Source: Volutella citrinella (Eukaryota > Ascomycota > Sordariomycetes > Hypocreales > Nectriaceae). Taken from it: DNA of 64,000 bases. Of the stretch, positions 35,401-44,477 are shown piece by piece. Location of the stretch: assembly GCA_034401135.1 (NCBI GenBank), contig JAWZSP010000006.1, forward strand, positions 3,906,001 through 3,970,000, read 5' to 3'. A model generated the notes under the pieces. The model was not told the origin of the DNA, did not search any database, and worked only from the letters and a program-made list of their open reading frames with translations. The number at the start of each line of letters is the position of its first letter. Within the stretch, counting starts at the first letter, position 1. The position numbers and the translations under genes are program-made.

Positions 35401-38400
35401 TCAGAAAGTGCGACATCCCAGGAATTTACGTCGACTGAGCAGGGTTCGACAGATTTCTCGATAACAACGACGGAGGATTCTTCGGCTGAAGGGAGTACCA
35501 CAGAGATCACACAATCAACCGATTTTTCATTATCTTCGACGCTTGAGCCGGACACGTCCACCACAGCAACCACTTCAGTGCAGTCTTTGACAGAACAGAG
35601 CACTGATACCACACAAAATACCCAGTTCTCTAATGAAGGTAGCACGGAGACGGCCGCATTTGAGAGCTCTAGTTCTTCCGAAATCGCAACGACAACGACA
35701 GGCGAGGAACTTGGGTCTGTTTCAAGCGCGGCAAGTTTGTCAGTGCCGGAAACAACATCCGCAGAGCCTATTGTGACGGACTCTGGCGCTTCAAGTGTGA
35801 CTCTCAGCTCCAGCGAGGGCTCAGTGGCAATAGAGAGTGACACCGCGACATTAGAGACAACACAGCAACTCGACGCGAGTACTGCCTCAAGCGCCGGGCG
35901 TGAGACTACAGCATCCTCTGGAGATGTGACAAGCGCGCCTGAAACCACGTCAACTCAATCGGAGACAATTGAGGTGGCGAGTGAATCAACTGAGCGAGAT
36001 GACAGCACCTCATCGGTAGAGGTTTCTACTTCATCCACTCCATCTAGTGACGTTGAAGAGTCGACATTTACAGCTTCCAGTGATATCACCGATGTATCAA
36101 GCACTACCAGTGGCCTGTCTGATCACTCTGTGTCAGATACGAGCATTGAGCAGTCCACCTCCGACGTGACTGCTCAACAGAGCAGCTCTACTGGAACCAC
36201 TAGTAGTCTCGATGGATCCTCAACGCATACTGGCCTGTCATCTTCTGATAGCTCCGCACTGGAGTCGACAGCTGTCACAGAGTCCGTGTCTGCGGCCGGT
36301 CAGACAGGTTCGACAGAGTCTTCAATTGGCAGCTTAACAAGTGAAATCTTGTCGCCATTGTCTACAACAAGCACAGAAACGGTCCAACTTAGCACTGATG
36401 CGTCATCAAGCTCAGACACTGGTGGGCCCGAAAGCTCAGTCGAAACCACCAGCTCCACCGAAGCCAGTTTCTCACAGAGTATCGCCGAAGCGAGTGTATC
36501 AGCATCATCAATACTACCACTCTCTAGTTCCGACACCGAGAGTGAGGGTACGACAAGCATGGCTGACAGCTCTTCTTCAAGCATAGCGCCCCAATCCGTT
36601 TCCCAGAGTTCCTCAATGTCGGAGAGTAGCCCGGATCAGTCCTCGGGCACGCTAAATACGGACCACTCTTTGTCGTTGGCCGGTTCATCCACAACCGTGG
36701 ACTCTACGACTACTTCATCCTCAACCACCGCTACTGCATTTGGGACGTCGAGCGACTTGACAAGCTCACAAGTTAGCTCCGCATCCACCGCGACGACCTT
36801 CTCAGAGGAAGCCACACAGAATTCACAGACAAGTAAAATTCCATCGGCTTCATCTGAGACCTTCGGATCTTCAACGAGTAGCCACCAAGTCTCCTCAGCC
36901 TCCACGATGTCGTCTCGCATGGACACAACTACCTCCGCTTCTATGACAGGTTCAGCCAGTGTTGAAAATGCCAGTGACTCAAGCTCATCATCTGGCACCT
37001 CCTCAAGTATCGAAACAAGCAGTACTTCTAGCAACCCAAGCGCAAGTTCCACTAGCCTGGACACCAGTGGCTTTGTCGGCTCTTCTAGCGCACCTACAGG
37101 CTCCTCCAATGTGGAAAGCATCACGTCAACGAGTGAAATCACAAGCTTGTCCGGCATAGCTACTGGTACGACGAGCATTCACTCAACCTTTAGCGTTTCC
37201 GTTGCCTCAATTACCACTTCTAGTACTCCGGAGCTCTCTAGCGGCTCAAGTGCTGTTAGCCTGGGGTCGTCAACCACAGTTGGTGGTTCTTCTTCAATCC
37301 TGGAGACTACCACATCAACTGGTCTGGATACCATCGGCACAACGTCTCAGCCAAGCTCTACTGTGACAACAATGATGGCGACGACTACTACATCAGCGTT
37401 CCCACCCTCTTCGACTACTTCAGGTGCATCCAAGCCGTCACCTTCGTCAGATACTCCGACTTCTATGTCATCAAACCTGTCGGTGACTGTTGCCGATCAA
37501 TCGTCCGGCTCGTCAACCATCTCCACCACTTCTTCGCCGTCCGCAGCATCTTCGGCGCCAGAGATCTCTTCAACACAAGCCTCCTCGGCAACTCATTCTT
37601 TATCCTCATCGACATCTGTGTCGTCGCTAGAAAGCTCAACGCTACCAGCGTCTTCCAGTACACCCTCTCCAAGTACGATGGTTTCCTCAATCGCTCCAAC
37701 TTCAACTTCAACAGGTTCCACTACAGCACCATCGACCTCACTCGAGTCTTCAACAGTTCCGAGCTCCACTTCGACACTCTCCGGCTTTTCTACAGTCGTT
37801 TCGAGCACTACATCGACAGGCGTTGTAACATTGGCCTCCATATCGCCTTCGTCAAGTTCGATCACATCGACATCCCCTCTTTCGTCGAGCACTTCAACAC
37901 TTGTCATTGCTTCTTCAAGTATAGTGTCAGATGCATCTTCGGTAACATCCTGGGCGAGTATCCAAAGCTCGACGTCAAGTTTAGGCTCCACCACAAGCTC
38001 GTCAAGTGTCGAAACCACTAGAACGACCAGTTCATCGGTCTCCACCACTTCTGCGACAAGCAGTTCGCCCACAACAATTATCTCTAGCGCCGATCCAGCA
38101 ACCAGTGTTACTCCTTCGAGCTCCTCACGCTCGGTGACGGTATCGAGTGGCATATTCGCCTCAGATTCGATCAGTCTTCAAGGGAGCGGCTCGATGACTG
38201 TGGCCAGCATTGCTACGACTACCAGTTCTACATCTTCTACATCCGTCGCTTCAGCAACCAGCTCCGGTGCCAGCGCTGTTTCTTCGAGTTCAAGTAGCCT
38301 GGTTACGTCGAGTACCTCCAGTTCCAGTACGGCAGCATTTTCGTCCAGCATTGTCTCATCTATTGCAGCAAGCCCCAACACATCAAGTGACGTTTCAAAG

Positions 38401-40212
38401 ACGACAACAGCGTCAACGAGCGTTGGAGGCCCTTCTACTTCAGCCACCACCAGTTCGGTTGCAACGCCGATAAGTAGTAGTTCTACACCACCGACAGTAA
38501 GCATTCAGGGAAGTAGTCCGCCATCGATCAAATCAAGCGAGAGTACGACGAGTTCGTCACACCCCATGCCAACTACCAGCTCCTCGGCTTCACCATCAGC
38601 AAGCTTTCAGGGAACTAGTTCGACAGCTACTTCATCTGGCGCGATCGTGACAACAAGTTCAACAATCGTGGGCTCTTCTTCTACAACATCGATCGCGAGT
38701 TCCTCAACTTCGGGTGCCAGCTCATCTTCCACAACAACGGCCAGCTCGTCCACGACAGCGGTTTCCAGCTCATCTTCCTCCCAAACAATCATAATTGAGG
38801 GAAGCAGTGCGACAATAGCTACGTCCAGCAAAAACCCGACATCGAGTTCTTCAATCATAGCTTCTTCGTCAACAACACCAGCGACTAGCTCGTCATCAAC
38901 GACACCAGTTGCCAGCTCATCCTCCTCCCAAACAGTTATAATTCAGGGAAGCAGTGCGACATCGAGCTCCTCAGCCATCTCTTCTTCGTCAACAACGCCA
39001 GCAACTAGCTCGTCATCAACGACATCGTTTGCCAGCTCCTCTTCATCTGTGGCAATCGCTGGCTCCTCTGCTTCCACACCAGTCGTTGGCTCGTCCTCAA
39101 CAACGCCAGCCATCAGTCCGTCATCGTCGACATCATCTACCAGCCTGTCATCTTCCGCGTCAGTTGTAGGTTCATCTTCGGTGGTGACCATACCAAGCAC
39201 GCTTATCACTACGACGCGACCTACAACAACCACGACATCATCGAGCATACCGAGTGCTAGCAGCTCCAGTACCTCGAGCTCCTCTACGACCTCAACCACC
39301 TCTTCCACTACAACCACAACAACCACGACCACATCCTCGACCACCTCTACCACTTCTTCCAGCTCTTCCAGCTCGACCACCTCTTCCACCACAACCACCA
39401 CAACCACGACCACGACCACGACCACGACCTCGACCACCTCCAGCAGCTCGAGCGCTGCAGCTACGGCTGGGCCCCCTTTTACCTGCGGCACTAGTGGCTA
39501 TGTCATATACAACCGAGCCCTATCTAGTGTTAATCTTTTGACTGGAGCGACTACCTCGATCAATAGTGGTGTTGGGCCTGGCGGCATCATCAATGCTATC
39601 GGTTACAATAGGCTAGACAATTACATCTACGGTGTTGTCCAGGACTCGGGCTTGCTTCAATTTGGATCCCAAGTTATTCGGATTGGTTCCACGGGCCTCT
39701 ACCAGATGCTACCGGCGCGCTTCGAGAACACGCAGAACATCTTCATGGGCGACATTGATGACACAGGCCGGATGTGGTTGTCCGACTCTGGCCGCAACTG
39801 GTGGCAAGTGGACGTTGCTCCGTCGTCGGCGAAGTATGGCACCATTGTGGCGAGCGGGACCTCGACGCTGAGCAACAACGCCGTGTACGACTGGTCGTAC
39901 GTGCCGGGTGGCGGTGACTACCTGTATGCCCTACAGTCACAGGTCGTTACGCTGGTAACGAGGACAAATTTGATCCGCTGGGGCCGCACTTCGAAGGCGT
40001 GGGAGACAGTGAGGGAGAATATAGGCGGAGGCGGGGTATCGTTTGGAGGTAGTTTTGCGACAGCGGATGGAATCTTGTACGGCTTAGACATGGGCTCAAG
40101 CATCTACCGCATCCCAGTCACTGGAAGTAGTACTGCAGTGACGAAGACGGGCACTGCGACGGGCGGGTTCCTGGCGTTGTCCATTGACGGAGCACGATGC
40201 ATTGGCGTGTAG
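29461..40212 (+). CDS. giant secreted Ser/Thr-rich adhesin-like protein
   Basis: One uninterrupted 10.75-kb exon encodes 3583 aa. A signal peptide (MRLCLQLLLVLWLICTVRLC) leads into about 240 residues with degenerate flocculin-type units ending in variants of PPSGTDPGTVVI. A Ser/Thr stalk of about 3000 residues, richer in Glu, Thr and Ser early and almost pure Ser/Thr late, is probably heavily O-mannosylated. From about residue 3337 a compact domain starts CGTSGYVIYNRALSSVNL and has Gly/aromatic strands (NAIGYNRLDNYIYG, MGDIDDTGRMWLSD), like the fungal beta-propeller-like domain DUF6923. There is no GPI signal, so it is secreted or held in the wall otherwise. The layout (exposed end domain on a stalk) fits adhesion or surface sensing. 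Confidence 0.85.
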   Translation: MRLCLQLLLVLWLICTVRLCHGNIQVQDDRLILAVNNQHAGVCYTYISVYPIEVEDEYVTFTTSFARAEPTEHTILPEGDEPGIVIRQAPAPDHPTAIVIPPVRRGAYAIIIQEYDGPDDISVPVFVPIPRLGAFPGAVVVHVPSDLLHGQPLTLEPPDPDGFVTVLQPLTSDGLSESQTWITVPPSGTDRGSVIFRTQNPGATSNGPDEPIRITPTGANDFVTIIEPGLGLGREPVRSTIPPSGTDPGTVVIGFPTSVAGSPSQPGRPPNTVELTGVLPTDVPAFTDDFTGDPTALISVTLSGRPGIVNPTRSQPNVGRTTASSPSRGGGVTRPGITATSSPIESISGITDDGIIVITDPLAGGEDSETSSNASVQRDTRTSQTSASRKQPLPPSTNEPPSFTEAGGTGSATIDSTAEGSRGTGSGIQPDDTTSTTGQTSAVAASTILGTVDPQDTSQPGNTIAPEATTVQTSIIEGASTISAQPGSSPTPSDSVVSSTMGATLEGEASQSFLSAESFTGSAESSASTARSGTQGSGGELSVDGTSPTSMTTTDTSNAPIASSGNIGSDFRSTSEEMGVTDTLEMSIETTAAETIAGSQSTISGPLGTTSIEEAENESSTDSTITQTTRTETEVSSESIFPASETAQSVEATVTDVNTSIESESITGNNSPSIVSSEVVTRTGGDTAELTDSATGTGTARSTAESTFKVTGSETIAFETADSGTTVNIDASTSLQIDESSDYETGQPSRSASDSTRLGETTRFASSTEASSSSGTSVQYSGSSLGLESEDPSSPSLSQSSSDTRTESNNLASAETTQDSETASSDASEGLSSSEFLDTTEMSSSGQFASNTEEYTSEAQASTLTIEVVSSSDSSSYTTETASSRPDDLSDSTTSGFETATVTSAATPEAVSDSTEFELPTPTGSESTGTESQYTGEQGSTTGDLSASDSFTFPTGSEPQETTGATDPGSNGGSSSTQPSEATTRSSWTELDSLSGAASILTDITSAESSTAESATTDEQQTESETILASEPSTLEATGSKETKNSEPTENISTTGTASDPTTGAAFETSSKQETQTETTPPTESTDSTSQDTATVDTPLSPEGSLTTLEQLESTTTTKTVTETETEATTGADTTSGPTTTHIQSETSEGKSTGSPTESSDSDETTAASTGETSLTESSERESTDSNQSTGSISESIQDETRTSAPGSSLVQSSSETDRTTIEDVTETSTTDTETLSNQEPTSAESTVAQETSAETASTAETPSAAETTLSASIIGTSESEFEMPSSLSTPDDNTGSGTYSQTLTLSESGAIEGTQERSSTSLRGSTMESEEATDTETSRTSIEMTSETSRTTEASAKEIGSSFTSSDLMTESLYVTSDVTGTPETAITSTAEQPASESGVESTERTTAATSWSDGQTETSSMMVASGSENMSASSSTDAISAATTDENTTATMASVESTTDSRMTVEATNTAVSASESESSTGTTEIPSTTDITGLESSTSMAQFSSETFSLETETSSFASSAEISGTDTEVDVTDTMALQTESTTTSDERTLDTAEATTSSLEDLSTSIETRATDATVDTVTTEDQTSEATMQSSLTTSEDSSITEIESSSTEAGTQSEESTVSNESETSMSGSSTFVQPETSSTSVELQSQSVEGTTEEATYTSSESSETETSGEDVTTSIGAQGTSESQLGTSTSSSNDGKTSAESSIEPSTDISSETRSESTDLATEVQLTSQSEESTTTTGLGTASLEGSEASSTAESPVVTDSTTDFTTENSATEVTSTNELITNTESSPTTESSGTTESSGTTESSSPTVYSTSGASTTTDSSGTVESLGKTESSGATADSTSEILTTKDGSMTMETSVVTEDSASRVSGATEISTATEVPTSTESLSVFGDSTTWDSTATEGSSTIQDLTDSSSSLDSVYSTTSVDSVAGNAEADSTTPGPTEPSQSEDTTTGGSETLTTMVASSGNEGSASESATSQEFTSTEQGSTDFSITTTEDSSAEGSTTEITQSTDFSLSSTLEPDTSTTATTSVQSLTEQSTDTTQNTQFSNEGSTETAAFESSSSSEIATTTTGEELGSVSSAASLSVPETTSAEPIVTDSGASSVTLSSSEGSVAIESDTATLETTQQLDASTASSAGRETTASSGDVTSAPETTSTQSETIEVASESTERDDSTSSVEVSTSSTPSSDVEESTFTASSDITDVSSTTSGLSDHSVSDTSIEQSTSDVTAQQSSSTGTTSSLDGSSTHTGLSSSDSSALESTAVTESVSAAGQTGSTESSIGSLTSEILSPLSTTSTETVQLSTDASSSSDTGGPESSVETTSSTEASFSQSIAEASVSASSILPLSSSDTESEGTTSMADSSSSSIAPQSVSQSSSMSESSPDQSSGTLNTDHSLSLAGSSTTVDSTTTSSSTTATAFGTSSDLTSSQVSSASTATTFSEEATQNSQTSKIPSASSETFGSSTSSHQVSSASTMSSRMDTTTSASMTGSASVENASDSSSSSGTSSSIETSSTSSNPSASSTSLDTSGFVGSSSAPTGSSNVESITSTSEITSLSGIATGTTSIHSTFSVSVASITTSSTPELSSGSSAVSLGSSTTVGGSSSILETTTSTGLDTIGTTSQPSSTVTTMMATTTTSAFPPSSTTSGASKPSPSSDTPTSMSSNLSVTVADQSSGSSTISTTSSPSAASSAPEISSTQASSATHSLSSSTSVSSLESSTLPASSSTPSPSTMVSSIAPTSTSTGSTTAPSTSLESSTVPSSTSTLSGFSTVVSSTTSTGVVTLASISPSSSSITSTSPLSSSTSTLVIASSSIVSDASSVTSWASIQSSTSSLGSTTSSSSVETTRTTSSSVSTTSATSSSPTTIISSADPATSVTPSSSSRSVTVSSGIFASDSISLQGSGSMTVASIATTTSSTSSTSVASATSSGASAVSSSSSSLVTSSTSSSSTAAFSSSIVSSIAASPNTSSDVSKTTTASTSVGGPSTSATTSSVATPISSSSTPPTVSIQGSSPPSIKSSESTTSSSHPMPTTSSSASPSASFQGTSSTATSSGAIVTTSSTIVGSSSTTSIASSSTSGASSSSTTTASSSTTAVSSSSSSQTIIIEGSSATIATSSKNPTSSSSIIASSSTTPATSSSSTTPVASSSSSQTVIIQGSSATSSSSAISSSSTTPATSSSSTTSFASSSSSVAIAGSSASTPVVGSSSTTPAISPSSSTSSTSLSSSASVVGSSSVVTIPSTLITTTRPTTTTTSSSIPSASSSSTSSSSTTSTTSSTTTTTTTTTSSTTSTTSSSSSSSTTSSTTTTTTTTTTTTTTSTTSSSSSAAATAGPPFTCGTSGYVIYNRALSSVNLLTGATTSINSGVGPGGIINAIGYNRLDNYIYGVVQDSGLLQFGSQVIRIGSTGLYQMLPARFENTQNIFMGDIDDTGRMWLSDSGRNWWQVDVAPSSAKYGTIVASGTSTLSNNAVYDWSYVPGGGDYLYALQSQVVTLVTRTNLIRWGRTSKAWETVRENIGGGGVSFGGSFATADGILYGLDMGSSIYRIPVTGSSTAVTKTGTATGGFLALSIDGARCIGV
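29620..30240 (+). repeat. degenerate flocculin-type repeats within the giant protein
   Basis: Three to four units of about 45-70 residues share an aromatic or hydrophobic strand (EYVTF, GFVTV, DFVTI) and a terminal turn: ILPEGDEPGIVI, then VPPSGTDRGSVI, then IPPSGTDPGTVV. Yeast and other fungal adhesins carry similar PPSGxDPGTVI repeats. The copies are diverged, so this is an old expansion. Confidence 0.6.
38130..39060 (+). repeat. spaced Q/E-G-S motifs and short duplications in the Ser/Thr stalk
   Basis: The stalk has five related motifs in an otherwise Ser/Thr-only context: ISLQGSGS, VSIQGSSP, ASFQGTSS, IIIEGSSA and VIIQGSSA. The last two lie in near-identical DNA starting CCAGCTCATC at 38765 and 38912, a 147-bp step that shows recent local duplication. 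Confidence 0.55.
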
Positions 40213-41036
40213 GCGGACCTGGGCTTGCACATGTGTGTCTGGCAATCCCTTCATTTTCTTTTCTCCTTTTTCTCTTCTATCTCAGTCACAGCATTAGCGA
40301 ATATACCACCAGCCAAGACCAGATGATGCTGCCATGAGCACGTACTCCGTACCAAGGCGAGTGTGCAGTCGCAAGGTGAGGACAGGCACCCCCACCAGAT
40401 GAGGGGCAGCTCCAGCCACAGTGGCTCACGGCGGGCTGAGACAAGTCACCGCCTAATTCTGCCGGCGATGCCCCTGTCCAAGCTGTCCGTCGGGGTGTGC
40501 GCCCGCCCGCCCCATACGCCCGCATCACGGGCAAACCTTGGCTGTGTGAGACTGCTGGCGGTGCGTGCATGCAACCTGGATGTTACCTCACGCCGTCCCC
40601 TGTCGCGACACACCTTCTTCAGCCTCCTCCTCCCGCCACGGTGCATAAAATGGGCAGCGTCCCCCGACAGGCTCTTCTTCCGTCCCCCCCTTCCCTCCCT
40701 CTCCGTACCTTCATGCCCGCGCCCGCATCCGACTGCTGATTGCTGCGACGCGACCGCCCTCCATCTCCTCGCGCTTGCGCGCTCTTCCCGTCGCCCGCCC
40801 CGCGCCCCTTCTGACCTGCCTCAGCCTTCGCCGTCGTTCCGTCCTCTCGGCCGCAGTGAGCCAGGCGGAGACTTCCAAAAGGTTCGTCAGCCTCATCTTG
40901 CTCCCCCCTCCCATTGGTACTCCATTGCGCATCCACGATGAAGCCGTGTTGATTGCTACGCCTGTTTTTCTTGCCGACTGTCTTGGATTGATTCTTATTG
41001 CGATATTCTGTTTAGGCGGGAAGATCGGGCAGCAGC
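40213..41036. promoter_or_regulatory. promoter and leader region of the SGF29 gene
   Basis: The region is GC- and pyrimidine-rich, with no gene. A TATA-like GCATAAAATGGG lies near 40642. A leader intron is possible, ending at TTTAG near 41016 just ahead of the ATG, but its donor is unclear. Confidence 0.4.
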
Positions 41037-42386
41037 ATGGCTAACGGGAAGAAGCCTACGCGGGACGAGCTGAAGAATCTACAGGAGGACCTGGGCCCCT
41101 ACTACCAGTCGCCGCTCCTTCCGCGCAGGCATAATACTCATTCCAGGGAGAACTCGTTTGGCGATTCGTTCCGCAACCTGTCAAATACACCAGAGCCGAA
41201 GCCTGCAGGTTCTCGCCGCCACGATACATCCAGCCGCGACTCGACGCCGAACCAGCCCAGCTCGTCGCGTTCCAGGGGCCACGCCAAGGGCCTCAGTTTC
41301 GACCAGTCCACCCCGAAGCCGTCTCCAAGAAGCGAGCCCCCATCCAATTCCACCCCAAGGCAAGGCTCGCCCAGGTCCCAGCCATCTCACCGCGACATGT
41401 CGCAACGAAATCGCAGTGGACGCGGGTCCAATCGCAACAACGGAGGCACCCATGGCGAAGAAGCGCAAATATGGGAGCAGTGCAAAGGTCAGGTTGCAGA
41501 CATTGTTGCGGGCATCAATGCGGAGAATGACAGCCTCGCGCAACTCGTCGGCCTCGACAAGCAGGTAGGCGCGATGGAGTCGGAGAAGATACCCAACGAT
41601 TCGCTGCAGCAGATGGAGCAATTGTGCCGCGCTGGAGTTAAGCATTCCGAGGCAAACACGACAAGCCTCAAGAGCCTCATTGATCAGCTTAAGATCTTAC
41701 GAGCAGTTCAGGTCGCCAAAGAGCAGTCGGAAGCGCAGACTTCAGGCCCAAGCAAGCGCCAGGCTCGCGACAGCGCGCCAACTGCGTCGTCGGTGTACGA
41801 CTTTGAGGGCGCTGGAGACTCCCCGGTACCCAGTCCCATGGGGGGTTCCTCGAGGAAGTACGGCGACCGGTCCAGCAACCGTGATCGTGACAGCATGCCG
41901 CCCAAAGCAGATAGCGTTGAACCCCAGGGCTCGACGGGGAGCGGCGCCGGCGGGTCGGCCGCAAATAGCCGGTCCAAGGTCCTCTTTTCCAAAGGTGACG
42001 AAGTTGCCTTCAAGCCCAAGACCAGCAACGGCGAACCATCATCGGATTGGATCCTAGGCGAAGTTGCTCAAGTTCTGGGCGAGGGTAAAAGCCGCCGGTA
42101 CAAGGTTCTTGACATTGAGCCAGACGACCAGAGCAAGCAGAAGGAATACCGCTCAAGCGCAAGCAGCATGATTCCCATCACACCGGAGAGCCAGGCCAGC
42201 TCGCTCAAGGACTGGGAATCGGGCAAGGTCGTCCTTGCACTGTATCCAAATACGACTACATTCTACAGGGCTGAGGTTGATAGCATGGATGATGACGGCA
42301 AGGTCAATCTCAAGTTCGAGGGCGAGAACGATTCGTCGACGCTGCAGCAAGTGGAGCGCAGATATGTCGTCGACTTCAGAACCTAG
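41037..42386 (+). CDS. sgf29: SAGA-associated factor 29 (SGF29)
   Basis: Single-exon protein of 449 aa. The first 140 residues are Ser/Arg/Pro-rich and disordered. Residues 145-230 are helical (QVADIVAGINAENDSLAQLV, then LKSLIDQLKILRAVQ), fitting the part that docks in the SAGA complex. From about residue 312 comes the SGF29 tandem Tudor domain: KGDEVAFKPK, SDWILGEVAQVLGEG, YKVLDIEPDD, VLALYPNTTTFYRAEV and VERRYVVDFRT. This domain reads di- and trimethylated Lys4 of histone H3 and directs Gcn5 acetylation. The chromatin role is known for the family; nothing here is unusual. Confidence 0.92.
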   Translation: MANGKKPTRDELKNLQEDLGPYYQSPLLPRRHNTHSRENSFGDSFRNLSNTPEPKPAGSRRHDTSSRDSTPNQPSSSRSRGHAKGLSFDQSTPKPSPRSEPPSNSTPRQGSPRSQPSHRDMSQRNRSGRGSNRNNGGTHGEEAQIWEQCKGQVADIVAGINAENDSLAQLVGLDKQVGAMESEKIPNDSLQQMEQLCRAGVKHSEANTTSLKSLIDQLKILRAVQVAKEQSEAQTSGPSKRQARDSAPTASSVYDFEGAGDSPVPSPMGGSSRKYGDRSSNRDRDSMPPKADSVEPQGSTGSGAGGSAANSRSKVLFSKGDEVAFKPKTSNGEPSSDWILGEVAQVLGEGKSRRYKVLDIEPDDQSKQKEYRSSASSMIPITPESQASSLKDWESGKVVLALYPNTTTFYRAEVDSMDDDGKVNLKFEGENDSSTLQQVERRYVVDFRT

Positions 42387-44477
42387 GCCCCCCAGAGCCT
42401 AGAGGATGGGCGTTTCTCTCGTGGGATGGCTTTTGGGTTGACTACAATTGACGCAGCGGGTTCGTGGATGGATGCTATCTAGGCGAATGGACACCAAGTG
42501 CAATGAGGCGCACTGGCAGTGGCACTATCATATCACTACGATTATCGTCCTACAGCGTGATTTATGGCGTATTAATAAATGATCATGAATTGACGAATTG
42601 TTAATTTGACCTGGGGGATCTCGTTTTGTCCAGCTACTTGCTGCACCAATAACGTAGTCACTCCCTAGGAAGCTTGGATTCCCACCCAAACACCGTGCTA
42701 CCATGGTATGGTCGTGGTTGTGGCAGGTGTCGACAAGCAATGTCCGCTTAATACCCTAGCATTGGCCCGGCCCATCTCAACTATTGGAGAACGATCCAAG
42801 TGCTTGTCTGTGGAACGATTTCCGGCTTCTTGAAAATTGTCCAGTCTTCCAAAATGGCTTCTTTGTGGTTAGCTTTGTCTTGTCAACTTACGAAGCAGAT
42901 GAAGAGACGGGCTACCGGGACACCCAAGTATCAGCGTTTATGGCTTAGGGCAAGGTACAAGGGCTCTTTCTTCAGGGAAAAAAAATAGTGGTGGGTAATC
43001 AATCACTCAACAGTCACAAGGTTCACAGCTGGTGCCTGCAAGAGAGGTGCAGGCCGCGGGACGACGAAGTTTGTGTGTCCTGGCTCTTGTCTCCCACCCA
43101 CTAGGAAGGCCCCTGTTCGCACAGCTGGATCCTGTTTGTATATCGATATCGCAATACTGAAATTGTCGGTCGAGTAGAGAGCTGTTGGCGCATTCTTTGT
43201 GCTGTTGATGTTTTCCATGGACCGTGACAAGTGAACAGCACAAGGTATTTGAAGGAAAAATAGCATCTCCCAGCCCACCGAAGCCCAAGCGGCTGGCCTC
43301 GTCCTGCAACCTTCAGGCGGAATCTAGGTTTTTGCGAATGCTCTGTCTATGATGCAACGTGGCAACCCGTGTCTGGTTTGCTGTGAGAAGGTTCAGACAT
43401 GATCAGCATCCCAGTGCGAGCTACGAAAGCAGGATGTCCCATCAAGGACGTGGAACACGTCCAGCTGGCTGGGAAGGTAGTGCAATAGGGCGGCTCATGT
43501 ATAGAATAGACGGAGTCTGAGGCACTGAGCTGAAGCCGGCGTTGATAGCTCGCAGCAGACACTAGTGGTGACACATACCATGCAAACATACTGCATTCGA
43601 CCACGACCAAATTCAAAAACGGATCAAATACGAAGTGCCTGGGGCCTTTCTCGGTAGGGAAACTCGGAATCATTTTGGTAATGGGCGATAAGATGAGTGT
43701 CTGAAAATCGGGGTACTAGGGTAGGGTAAGGGTTTGTTGCTGGTCATGGGTGTCTATGGCGGCGGGAGGTGAAGACGATGTGAGCATATGTGTCACGGAG
43801 AAGTTCGAGAACATTCGTTGAGCCTCCTAGTCCCGCTCTCGGTCTTCTATCGATAACAATCGTCTACCTAAGTGTGAATCTTGATGCCTGGATCGATGGC
43901 TCAACGACAATGCCGTGACTCCCTTGTTTAGTAGACCTGAACGATTGACGCAGCTTTACTTTGTATTGCCAATGTAAAACTTGGTGGTAGCTTGTTCTCA
44001 AACATCCGGGTCGGAACCTCCTTCGTCCTTTGTCTTTGCACACGTCTCTGATCTGGACCAATTCCAGCACCCCAGGAACCGGAGCCTGTCACGGGATCAA
44101 GACAACAGGCTGTCCCAAAGGAGTCAGGCAACCGGCCGATCCCCACTAGCAAAAGCACCTTCAATGTGGGAAGGAACGAGCTGCAGGGGGCGAAACCCAG
44201 TCGGGTGGAGGCAGTCGCTACGATGGAAGGAACACCATCCGAGGCTTCCTCTCTAGGTACCTAGGTACATGGTTTGGTTCTTGCCCTGCTCTCCATTGCG
44301 GACACCGGTTGAGCGTGCTGAGTCAACCGTTCAGGCACCGTCAACCTCGCCAGGACAGCCAAGGAAGCGTCATGGATGAAGACGAACGAATGAAAGAAAT
44401 AGCACAGGTCTTGATATTTCCGCTGGAGTGTTGCCATGCTAAACGACCTATACTCATAGTTGCATCGACTCTCCGAC
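42387..44477. other. long intergenic region
   Basis: About 2.1 kb separates two convergent genes. Short frames on the minus strand (for example 43007-43309 and 43347-43673) have no domain, and I could not join them into a sensible protein. No RNA gene or repeat was seen. Confidence 0.5.

Noticed and set aside
30252..39491. Many long antisense open frames (for example 35205-35948, 37593-38153, 38943-39491, minus strand) inside the giant adhesin gene
   Set aside because: Ser and Thr codons such as TCN and ACN rarely read as stops on the opposite strand, so long Val/Glu/Leu-rich frames arise automatically. They have no domains or start context.
43007..43673. Two minus-strand frames of about 100 codons between SGF29 and the Lys/Glu-tail gene
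   Set aside because: They have no domain, no convincing splice link and no conserved-looking periodicity.
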